A stretch of DNA of 64,000 bases from Streptomyces sp. 2114.4 (lineage in GTDB: Bacteria; Actinomycetota; Actinomycetes; Streptomycetales; Streptomycetaceae), in NCBI RefSeq assembly GCF_900187385.1, contig NZ_FYEY01000001.1:7192001-7256000 (forward strand), in the 5' to 3' direction. Both the position numbers and the translations under genes were made by a program. This document shows, piece after piece, positions 52,552 to 60,590 of the stretch. The notes beneath the pieces are model-generated. The model saw only the letters and a list, made by a program, of their open reading frames with translations, did not search any database and was not told the DNA's origin. Positions within the stretch are counted from its first letter, which is position 1, and every line of letters starts with the position of its first letter.

Positions 52552-53190
52552 GGCGGCGGCTACGGCTTCCGCTTCTTCGACATCGACGGCCGCACCATCG
52601 AGGTCTCCGCCGACCTCCAGGCGCGCCGGCACCGCAAGATCGAGGAACGCGAGTCCATTCCGGTCAAGCTCTCCCACGTGGTGCTGAACTCGAACGACAT
52701 CCACCGCACCCGCACCTGGTACGAGAAGCACCTGGGCTTCCGGCTCTCGGACACCCTCAGCTCGCCGCACATGGGCGAGGTCATGCACTTCATGCGGATC
52801 AGCAACCAGCACCACTCGATGTGCCATCGCCAGGGGCCCCCACACCTCACTGCACCGCCTCTCCTTCGAGATGCGCGGCATCGACGAGTACATGCGCGGC
52901 TCCGGCCGGGTACTCCGTGCCGGATTCACCAAGGTGTGGGGCCCCGGCCGCCACATGGCCGGCGACAACACCTTCACGTACTTCCTCGACCCGCACGGCA
53001 ACACCGTCGAATCCACGACGGAGCTGGAGTGCTTGGACGAGGACACCTTGCACCCGCACGTCTACGACTTCTCCCAGCCCGAGGTCACCGACCAGTGGGG
53101 CACCGCCAACGCGATGAACGAGATCGTCGCCATGGAGTCGTGCAACGACCCCGACCGCGGCGTCTTCGTCGTCCGGCGGTCTGATCCGAG
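52552..53190 (+). pseudogene. VOC-family (extradiol dioxygenase-like) protein, frameshifted
   Basis: YGFRFFDIDGRTIEVSADLQ, LSHVVLNSNDIHRTRTWYEK, HLGFRLSDTLSSPHMGEVMH, a shift near 52835, then SLHRLSFEMRGIDEYMRGSG, NTFTYFLDPHGNTVESTTEL, TDQWGTANAMNEIVAMESCN. Metal-ligand His (SHVVL, HHSM) and Glu (ESTTEL) are present. The N-terminus is fused to the amidohydrolase fragment. Confidence 0.8.
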
Positions 53191-53271
53191 CCCGCCGCGC
53201 GGGCGGGTCCGGGCCAACCCGCAGGAATCCGCCCGCGCCGCCCCACGGAACCACCTTGCCAGGAGCCGACC

Positions 53272-53432
53272 ATGCGCTTCGCCGCCTACACCCACCGACA
53301 CCACACGCAGGTCGCGGTGGTGGAGAACGACACCCTCTACCCGCTGCCCGGAGTCCGCTCCCTCACCGAGATCATCGACCGCGGCGAGGGACCTGAGGCA
53401 CTGCTCGACGCCGGAGCGGCCGCACTCGCGCC
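53272..53432 (+). pseudogene. Fumarylacetoacetate hydrolase-family protein, N-terminal fragment
   Basis: AGGAGCCGACC then ATG: MRFAAYTHRHHTQVAVVEND, TLYPLPGVRSLTEIIDRG. Good start context and the N-terminal pattern of the family, cut off near 53432 by the next fragment. Confidence 0.7.
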
Positions 53433-53760
53433 TTCGCCCACCACCACCAAGCGGCGACCGGCTGCCAGATCACGGCGCAGGGCCACTGCGTCGTCGAGGG
53501 TGCGCAGCACATGCACCCCCGCGAGTTCGTCCTGGTCCGGCAGCGTCCGGGGGCGGAGCCCGGTGGCGATGACCAGCGCATCGCCGCGCACCACGCGCCC
53601 CGTGGCTGTGGTCACCGCGCGCTCTGCCGCGTCGCAGATGACAGCCGGCTCGGCGCGGATGAACTCCGCGTTCAGCGAGGCGAGATGCTCCGGCGAGCGG
53701 AGCTGAGTCCGCGACGTGTCCCAGGCACCGGTCAGTACCTGCTTCGACAACGGAGGGCGG
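53430..53760 (-). pseudogene. FAD-dependent ferredoxin reductase fragment
   Basis: Minus strand: PPLSKQVLTGAWDTSRTQLR, SPEHLASLNAEFIRAEPAVI, GDALVIATGLRPRTLPDQDE, LAGVHVLRTLDDAVALRRDL, RLVVVGEGA. The middle of a rubredoxin/ferredoxin reductase, opposite in strand to its neighbours; both ends missing. Confidence 0.8.
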
Positions 53761-53789
53761 CGCGCTGCACGTGGCCCCCCCCGGGCCAC

Positions 53790-54764
53790 CTGGGACGACC
53801 TCGGCGGCATCCTGGCCGCCGACGCCAGCACGCTCAAGCGCCGTTACGACCGGCTGCACCGGGCCCGGATGGTCCGTGCGATCGGGCACGCCTACTGGGG
53901 CATGCACTCCACGGCGATGCCGGTCCACGTTTTCCTGGATATTACCGGCGAAACCCCGCTCGCCGTCCTCCACCGGCTCCGTGATCTGCCCCACCTCCAG
54001 CTCCTGGCACAGATCTCCGGCGACGCCCCCCTCTACGTCGTCATCCACGCCCCGTCCGAGGCCGCTACCAGCGAGGCGATCGACCGGCTGTACTCCGTCC
54101 CCGGCGTCCGCCGCGTCAACGCCCTGCCGGCCCTCAGCACCCTGCGCCGGGGTATGACCTGGGACCCCCAGTTCCTCACCGACACCGAACGCGCCGACCT
54201 CCTGAAGCTCACCGGCGCCCGCCGGGAGGGCACCGCGACCGCGACACCCCCGCCAAGCCGCTCACCGAGGCCGAACGCACCGTCGTCGCCCAGCTGATCC
54301 AGGACAGCCGCGCATCCGCCGCGAGCATCGCCCGAGCGGCCGGCCTGGCCACCTCCACCGCGCACCGCGTCGTCCGCCGGGTCCTCGACGAGGGATGGGT
54401 CAAACCACGCCTGGAGATGGTGTCGGAATGGCTCGGCTTCCAGACCACCTTCCTGCTCCGCCTGCGAGTGGCCCCGGGCGGCACGCCCGACGTCATGCGC
54501 CGCATCGACCAGCTCCCCCAGACCCGGCTCGCCGCCCACGTCGCCAGCGACATGTCCGTCCTCGTCATGGGGCTGGTCACCGACCGCGCCGCCCTGGCGC
54601 TCTTCATCGACCGCGAGCTGGCCGAGATCCCCGGCATCCTGGCCGTCAGCGTCGACTTCATGCTCGCCGAACCGCGCCGCTACTGGCTGGACCGGGACCT
54701 GACCTCTGGTCTCGGCGCCTTCCACGCGCCGACGCTGCTCCAAAGCCCCCACGGCGCCGGCTGA
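53790..54764 (+). pseudogene. Lrp/AsnC-family regulator (double), N-truncated and frameshifted
   Basis: First frame: ADASTLKRRYDRLHRARMVR, VHVFLDITGETPLAVLHRLR, PGVRRVNALPALSTLRRGMT. Shift near 54245, then LTEAERTVVAQLIQDSRASA, ASIARAAGLATSTAHRVVRR, GTPDVMRRIDQLPQTRLAAH. Two Lrp-type HTH/RAM units in tandem, as in some Streptomyces regulators. The first HTH lacks its start. Confidence 0.8.
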
Positions 54765-55110
54765 CGGTACGGGCCTGAATGCGATCGGACGACCCTACGA
54801 CGGATGCGGAAAGTGCCTGCTCGGCGTGTGGCGGTTGCCCCGTATGAAGCTGGCCACGTCGTCCCCGGAGCGTCAACGGGAGGATGTGCTGACAGCCGCG
54901 GCATCTGGCGGGGGGCACATCATCGGCCGGGCTGACGACTGAGGTATCGGGAGCCACGGGCCCGGTCGCCCTGCCCCAGCTCGGCCCGTGGCTTCGCGAC
55001 GAGCGGGGGCCGTAGGACGGCCTCGTCGCCGCAGCGGTGACCGGCCCGCTGCAACGGCGTTGAGTGCCTGAACACCGGCTACAAGATGCGCGACGAAGGA
55101 AAGCTGCTCG
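54765..55110. other. Unassigned interval
   Basis: No supported gene. It probably holds the ruined N-terminal part of the CYP157-like gene that follows, but no motif can be recognised. Confidence 0.4.
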
Positions 55111-55116
55111 TTGCGT

Positions 55117-55437
55117 ATGAACCAACCGCCTCGGCCGGTCGACATCGGTGGCTACCCGCTCCCGGCTGACCAGCCGGTGGCCATCAGCTACGCAGCCCGC
55201 AACAACGGTCCCGCCCTGGGAGCCCACCGGTCGGTGGGTCATCGCGCTCACCTCGCCTGGGGTGCCGGGCAGCACCACCGCTGTCCCGTCCACCTCGCCG
55301 CCGAGGCCGCCATCCTCCACCTCCTCGATGTCCTTCCCGGGAGGGACCTCGTTAGCCACCGTGACGACCTCGTCCGGCGTCTCGGCCCCTTCCAGGGCTC
55401 CCTCACCGCCCTGCCCGTGATCTTCCCCGCAAGCTGA
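55117..55437 (+). pseudogene. CYP157-like P450, C-terminal remnant
   Basis: GGYPLPADQPVAISYAARNN, GPALGAHRSVGHRAHLAWGA, then GQHHRCPVHLAAEAAILHLL. The G-H-R-A-H-L-A-W-G-x-G-x-H-x-C-P heme loop is typical of the CYP157 partner in Streptomyces conservons. About 105 C-terminal residues survive, 14 bp before an intact CYP154-like gene, as in conservon operons. Confidence 0.75.
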
Positions 55438-55450
55438 AAGAGGCAATACC

Positions 55451-56683
55451 GTGTCGCAACAGCAGATCCTCGTCCTCGACCCCACCGGGGCCGATCCGGA
55501 CGCCGAGCACCAGGCCCTGCGTGATCGCGGCCCGGCCACGCTGGTGGACATCCTCGGCGTGCGCGCCTGGAGCGTGTCTGACCCGGACCTGCTCAAGCAG
55601 CTCCTGACCAGCAAGGACGTCTCCAAAGACGCTCGCGCTCATTGGCCGGACTTCGCCGAGACCGTGCCCACCTGGCCACTGGCCCTGTGGGTGTCCGTCA
55701 GCAACATGTTCACCGCCTACGGCAAGGACCACAGCCGCCTGCGCCGCATGGTCGCCCCCACCCTCTCGGCCCGCCGAACCGCCGCCCTCCAGACAGATAT
55801 CGAGACCCTCGTCAACGCCCTCCTCGACGACCTCGATGCCATTCCGGCCGACGAGACGGTGGACCTGCGAGAGCACCTGGCCTACCCGCTCCCGATCGCT
55901 GTCATCGGCCGGCTCATGGGCGTACCTGCCGACCGGCGGCCCGAGTTCCGCACCGTAGTGGACAACGTGTTCGCCACCCATCTCACGGTCAGGGAACAGG
56001 TCGCCAACACCGCCACCCTCTACGGCCTGCTGGACGCCCTGATCCAGATCAGGCGCACCGAGCCCGGTGAGGACATGACCTCGTCGCTGATCGCCGCCCG
56101 CGACGAGGAGGGCGACGGCGCGGCCCTCAGCAACGCCGAGCTGCGTGACACGCTCCTGCTGATGCTCGCGGCCGGGTACGAGACCACGGTCAACGTCATC
56201 GACGCCGCCGTCACCGCTCTGTTGACCGACCCGCAACAGTTGGCTCACGTCCGCTCCGGCCGTTGCACCTGGCAGGACGTCGTCGAGGAGACGCTGCGCC
56301 ACCAGCCCGCGATCAAGCACCTTCCCCTGCGCTACGCCCTCGCCGGCATCGCGCTCCCCGAGGGACAGACCATCCAGGCCGGAGATGCCATCCTCGCCTC
56401 GTATGCCGCCGCCAACCGGCACCCTCGCTGGCACAGGCACGCCGATCGTTTCGACGTCACCCGCCCCAGCAAAGAGCACCTTGCCTTCGGCCACGGCGTC
56501 CACTTCTGCCTCGGGGCTCCGCTCGCCCGCCTCGAAGTCGCCACCGTCCTACGACTGCTCTTCGAGCGCTTCCCCGACATCCAACTCGCCGCCGGCCCGC
56601 ACGAGCTGAAGCGGTTGCCCAGCCTGATCAGCAACGGTCACACCACTGTCCCCGTGCGCCTGCGGTCGGCGCCGGCCCACTGA
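55451..56683 (+). CDS. Cytochrome P450 (CYP154-like)
   Basis: 410 residues. I-helix LLMLAAGYETTVNVIDAAVT, ExxR at EETLRHQPAIKH, the PERF-like region ADRFDVTRPSKEHLAFG, and heme loop FGHGVHFCLGAPLARLE with Cys353. All P450 hallmarks are intact. Position immediately after a CYP157-like remnant matches the P450 pair of Streptomyces conservons, whose kinase-roadblock-GTPase genes are absent here. Substrate unknown; some CYP154 enzymes act on steroids or macrolide precursors. AAAGAGG-type site before the GTG/ATG region supports the start. Confidence 0.93.
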   Translation: MSQQQILVLDPTGADPDAEHQALRDRGPATLVDILGVRAWSVSDPDLLKQLLTSKDVSKDARAHWPDFAETVPTWPLALWVSVSNMFTAYGKDHSRLRRMVAPTLSARRTAALQTDIETLVNALLDDLDAIPADETVDLREHLAYPLPIAVIGRLMGVPADRRPEFRTVVDNVFATHLTVREQVANTATLYGLLDALIQIRRTEPGEDMTSSLIAARDEEGDGAALSNAELRDTLLLMLAAGYETTVNVIDAAVTALLTDPQQLAHVRSGRCTWQDVVEETLRHQPAIKHLPLRYALAGIALPEGQTIQAGDAILASYAAANRHPRWHRHADRFDVTRPSKEHLAFGHGVHFCLGAPLARLEVATVLRLLFERFPDIQLAAGPHELKRLPSLISNGHTTVPVRLRSAPAH

Positions 56684-56707
56684 CCGATACCCACGAGGAA
56701 CCACGCC

Positions 56708-56866
56708 ATGACCGCCCCCGTCCCGGCCCCGCCGCCCACTCCGGCCGAACGCGCATCGCCCCTTGTGAGGGCCGAGCGCATCGGCGACGACGGGGTCGGC
56801 ATCTCCATGATGCGGCTCCATGATGCGGAGGGAACCGCTTGTCCACGAGCAAACGGTACGGGGTGA
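56708..56866 (+). CDS. Short 52-codon ORF after the P450 (possibly truncated gene)
   Basis: ATG 56708 with GAGGA nine bases upstream; PPTPAERASPLVRAERIGDD, GVGISMMRLHDAEGTACPR. Good start context and placement 22 bp behind the P450 argue for a real gene start. The abrupt end, with no recognisable fold, suggests truncation. Confidence 0.45.
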   Translation: MTAPVPAPPPTPAERASPLVRAERIGDDGVGISMMRLHDAEGTACPRANGTG

Positions 56867-57010
56867 GACGCCCCGCCGCGCTTGCGTTGACAGCGAGAAG
56901 GCGCCCGCGCCCAGCCGTGACCGTGGGCCGCCGTGGACGACGCGGCCCCCGGCGGTCCGGGCGACGACGGCGCTGACAGGGACCGGGGCCGGGCGGGGTG
57001 GCTCGGGGCG

Positions 57011-58006
57011 TCAGCTGCCGAAGGGGATGTCCCGAGGGGTGGCCATCCGGCGGGTGTCGGGGTGGGCCTTCACGTAGTCCGTGATGTACGACAGCGCCTC
57101 CCGCACCGCGCTGTCGTCCGTGCCGCAGCCCTTCGGGCCGCTGACGCCGTCCGGGTAGCACGACATGCGGTTGCCGTAGATCAGGCTGTCCACGGCGGCG
57201 CTCCCGTCGGAGGAGTCGAGCAGGGTGGTGGCACGCTCCCTGTCACCCTTGCCCACCGTCCAGCCGACGGTCTGCGCGAGCTCTCCGGCGTCCCGGGCCT
57301 TCCTGCCGGCCGCCAGTTCTTCTCGGATGCTGCCGAATTTCAGGGCCATGCTGAACTCGCCCTTGTCCATCACGCGCTGGTTGCCGGGGACGTTCGGTCC
57401 GTGCTCGGCGAAGCCGTCCCGGACCTGCGCGTAATCGCCGCTGTAGCTGACCGCTTCCTTGGAGTTCAGGTCAGCGAGGGCGGTCTTCCAGCCGCTGCCG
57501 CCCTCCTTGCCGTAGAAGCCGTAGAGCACCCGGATGCCCTTGCTCTCCAGCTTCTGGCGCGCCATGTCCCGCAGCCCGGCCACGGAGCAGTGGCGCCACT
57601 TGGGGTCGTTGCTGTCGCACCAGTCGGGGTTCTTCATGTCCAGCCAGACGAAGGAGGCGTGACGCCCTTGCTCATGCTCCTTTGCCACCTGGTCGAACAT
57701 GGCCGACATGGTGTCCCCGGAGCTGGTGGGAGAGCCGTCGTGGTCGGCCCACCAGCCCTTGCGCCAGGCCGTTGCGTCCATCTCCAGCGCGTTGGCCCCG
57801 TTCTTGAGCGCCGTGGTCACCCCGCCCGTGGTCAGCACCCGGTGGGCGATGGCCCAGGTGGGGTGCTGCTCGGTGGCGCTGGGCGCGGTCTCGGAGGACG
57901 AGTCCTCCGAGACCGCGCCCATTGCGGCTCCGGTGCCCAGGGTGGCTGCGGAGGCGATCAGAACCAGCGGCAGCAGTATGGCGCGAAGCCGGCGTGGGGA
58001 GGCCAT
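57011..58006 (-). CDS. Secreted phospholipase D (GDPD-like, SMase D type)
   Basis: 331 residues from ATG 58006, signal peptide RRLRAILLPLVLIASAATLG. Active-site region typical of spider-toxin-like PLD in a GDPD barrel: WAIAHRVLTTGGVTTALKNG (first His), ANALEMDATAWRKGWWADHD (Glu, Asp, second His). The C-terminal part has SGDYAQVRDGFAEHG and cysteines likely to form disulfides (DWCDSN, RHCSVA). Cleaves phospholipid head groups, perhaps producing cyclic phosphates as in relatives. The reading upstream of 58006 is not a plausible signal and is rejected. Confidence 0.87.
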   Translation of the reverse strand: MASPRRLRAILLPLVLIASAATLGTGAAMGAVSEDSSSETAPSATEQHPTWAIAHRVLTTGGVTTALKNGANALEMDATAWRKGWWADHDGSPTSSGDTMSAMFDQVAKEHEQGRHASFVWLDMKNPDWCDSNDPKWRHCSVAGLRDMARQKLESKGIRVLYGFYGKEGGSGWKTALADLNSKEAVSYSGDYAQVRDGFAEHGPNVPGNQRVMDKGEFSMALKFGSIREELAAGRKARDAGELAQTVGWTVGKGDRERATTLLDSSDGSAAVDSLIYGNRMSCYPDGVSGPKGCGTDDSAVREALSYITDYVKAHPDTRRMATPRDIPFGS

Positions 58007-58299
58007 CAGGACAGTCCTTTCCGTTGCACGGGCTACACGTGGTGGCTGCCCGTGTGCCGTGTGGTGACTGTCTGCGCTACAGGCAGACGGCGGGCCAACT
58101 GCCCGCTGCTGCAGCACTGTACGGCTAAGTTACCCATCAGTAAACAGGCTGCCGTCCGGGCGTGGCCGCCTTGCCCGTCCGAGGTAAGAGGGCGGAAACT
58201 TGTCGGCGTTGCCCATGGACCCGCGTCCCCGACGGCGAGCTCGACGACTCGCGACGAGGCGCGTTAGCTGTCGTCGTGCGCCCGCCGGGGGTTACGGGT

Positions 58300-58525
58300 C
58301 GTGTGCCAGCCGTCTTCAGCCGTCTTCCGCTCCAGCGGAGCAATCAGTCACCGGGTACAGGCAAACGCCGACTCCCGCGGCTCCGTCCTGGAAAACCGAT
58401 GCACCAACCGCTCGTGTACAGCGCCCAGTTCACTGGCCCGCACCTTGACATCAGCAGGTCCCCACCCATGCCCAGACCAACGACCAGCCTGCCCAACCGC
58501 CGCGGCAAACGCCGTTGCCGTACTA
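58300..58525 (-). pseudogene. IS701-family transposase, N-terminal remnant
   Basis: GPADVKVRASELGAVHERLV, HRFSRTEPRESAFA, then in another frame LIAPLERK. This parallels the start of the IS701 transposase at 41187 (GPSDVRSWTGELGAVYERFV). Frameshifted and short. Confidence 0.75.
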
Positions 58526-60091
58526 GGCCTCGGGGCCGAACCGGTCCTTGATCTCCCGCCACTGCTCCGGCCTGGCAGTCCTGAGCCACTGGGACTTCTG
58601 CTGCGCTGTGGCCAGGGTGAGCAGCCGGGCGACCGGCTTGTCCTGGTGGCGCGGATGCTGCTCGCGGTACCAGTCCGCGAACGATTCCACGTTGCCGGGA
58701 CCGGCGACGCGCGTGTTGATGGCCCGCACGGCCTCGCTCCGCCGGGTGCCGAACTCCGACAGCGGATCGGAGATCTCCACCTCGGCCTGCCGCTGCTGCG
58801 GGACGTACCGCTTGAGCTGGTCGGGGACGGTACGGAACTCGAACAGTGCCGCGGGGTGATCCGTCTCCCGGCCGTCCTTCGCAGAGGTGACCACGGCGTC
58901 GTTGATGCCGTGGCCGGCGACCTCACCGCCGCCCCTGAAGATGTACCGGTGCGCGGCTTGCCACGCCTTCTCGTCACCCCGCGGCGGCATGGTGCGCAGC
59001 AGCTCCATGGCGGCGCTCCGGCTGCTGCCGTCGAGAGTGTCCAGCATGTTCTTCGGCCGGGTGCGCGGCAGGATGTGCCACTCGTTCTTCACCTTGGGGT
59101 CGGTGAGCCCGAAGGCCAGTGGGTTCCCCTCGGGCTCGTAGTCCTCCATGGGCAGGCGGTACTTGGCGAGCAGACCGGCGGTGAAGTCGATGACGGAGGC
59201 CAGGTAGGCGTAGACGCGGGCCACGGAGGCCGGGTCGCCGGGCTGCGCGGACAGTCCAGGCATCCGCTGGGCCGCCTCGGCTGCCAGCTCACGCCTGTAC
59301 CAGGGGGCGCTCTCCAGCAGTTTCAGCTCGTCGCCGTGCCCGGGCTCGCGCGTGGCCCCGGTGCCGAAGTCCTCGGCGGCGACCCCCATGGTGAGCTGCT
59401 GGCCGGCGGGCGGCATCCGCACCGATCCGTCCTCCTCGGCGTGCATGCCGGTGCCGGAGGCGACGACGTGCCGGGCACCGACCACCTCCAGCCGGTACTG
59501 GCCGTCCTCGCTGGTCTGTGCCCGCAGTGGCTCGTGAGTGTGGGAGCAGGTGTGCGCGCGAAAGACGTCGAGCAGGAACTGCACCGCGTTGTTGCGCTCC
59601 TGGACCTGCCCGTCGTCGATGAGCGAGGGGTAGGTGACCAGCTCCACGGTGTGGATCTGCCACTGCCCGGAGTTGGCCATCGGCAGGTTCTTCGGGTTGG
59701 GGTAAGGGCCCTGGACCATATCCTTGGTGACCTGGACGAGAGGCTTGTCGTCCTGAGCCGACCGGACGACGGCGAACGTCCGGCTCGCGTTCATCGGCAG
59801 CGCGCAGACGAATCCGCTCAGCTCGCTCTCGGTGCCGAGGGAGGAGCCGGAGAAGCGCTTGCCGAACGGCGGGGCACCCACCCGCTGCACCGGCGTGCCG
59901 GCCTGGCCGCCCCTTCCCAGAGCCGCGGTCACCGCGCGGTTGCCCACGGCACCCTGGAGCGTCCTGACCGATTCGGGGGTACGGCGATCGGCGGCCGACG
60001 CGTCCAGTCGGGCGGCGTCGGGGGCGACGCGCGCGGGCGCGAGGCGCGGCGCCGGGTGAGGGTGGTCGTGACTCAGCTCGTGCTGCCGCAA
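58523..60091 (-). CDS. Putative eCIS-type cargo/toxin protein with AGNRAV-like N-terminal motif
   Basis: 522 residues if started at TTG 60091 (GGAG seven bases upstream); readings further upstream lack plausible composition. The N-terminus is His/Pro/Ala-rich (HELSHDHPHPAPRLAPARVA) and is followed by ESVRTLQGAVGNRAVTAALG, the L-x-x-L-Q-x-x-x-G-N-R-A-V signature of actinobacterial cargo proteins of extracellular contractile injection systems. The remaining ~430 residues are a soluble, mixed alpha/beta, Trp-rich region (HTVELVTYPSLIDDG, ALFEFRTVPDQLKRYV) with no fold I recognise. No eCIS structural genes are nearby. The role is inferred only from the N-terminal signature. Confidence 0.65.
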   Translation of the reverse strand: MRQHELSHDHPHPAPRLAPARVAPDAARLDASAADRRTPESVRTLQGAVGNRAVTAALGRGGQAGTPVQRVGAPPFGKRFSGSSLGTESELSGFVCALPMNASRTFAVVRSAQDDKPLVQVTKDMVQGPYPNPKNLPMANSGQWQIHTVELVTYPSLIDDGQVQERNNAVQFLLDVFRAHTCSHTHEPLRAQTSEDGQYRLEVVGARHVVASGTGMHAEEDGSVRMPPAGQQLTMGVAAEDFGTGATREPGHGDELKLLESAPWYRRELAAEAAQRMPGLSAQPGDPASVARVYAYLASVIDFTAGLLAKYRLPMEDYEPEGNPLAFGLTDPKVKNEWHILPRTRPKNMLDTLDGSSRSAAMELLRTMPPRGDEKAWQAAHRYIFRGGGEVAGHGINDAVVTSAKDGRETDHPAALFEFRTVPDQLKRYVPQQRQAEVEISDPLSEFGTRRSEAVRAINTRVAGPGNVESFADWYREQHPRHQDKPVARLLTLATAQQKSQWLRTARPEQWREIKDRFGPEA

Positions 60092-60586
60092 GGCGCGCTC
60101 CAGGTTCTTCTGGTCACCGGGCCCGATGACATGCAGATACAGACCGCCCCCAGCCTGACGCTCGTCCACGCGCCCGGAAAGGTCCACGAGGGCAGGCCGG
60201 GGGCAGGACACGCGTGCCTGGAGGGCAAGCCCGCGTACGACGCGGATCGCGTCGTGGAGCGAGGGCACCTGGCACCTGGCACAGCTGCAGGCCGGACTCA
60301 CCAGCACCTTCGCTCCGGACGCACAACGTGCCGGCGCCGAACGCCGCCGCCTCTACGCCTCGTCGACGGCCACGCCTCGGCCGCCGGGTATCCGGAGGCC
60401 GCCCACCTCCGAGTGCCTGACCCCAAGGCGGGCTACTCGTCGGCCGCCGGCTCATACCTGGACGTACCTCGGTCGGCTGGAGAACAGCTGGCGGCGTCCT
60501 TCGGTGGCTCTCTGTCTACTTTGGGCAGAGGCGGGTCGCCCGCAAGGCGTACGGAACCTCGATGCGGGTCTAGGGGAAGACACCCC
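60092..60586. other. Unassigned 495-bp interval
   Basis: Open frames exist on both strands, but none has a start with ribosome binding site or a recognisable motif. A minus-strand stretch just upstream of 60091 (LHDAIRVVRGLALQARVSC) has coding-like composition and may be an N-terminal extension of the cargo-like gene or a fused remnant. Confidence 0.4.
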
Positions 60587-60590
60587 CTAG

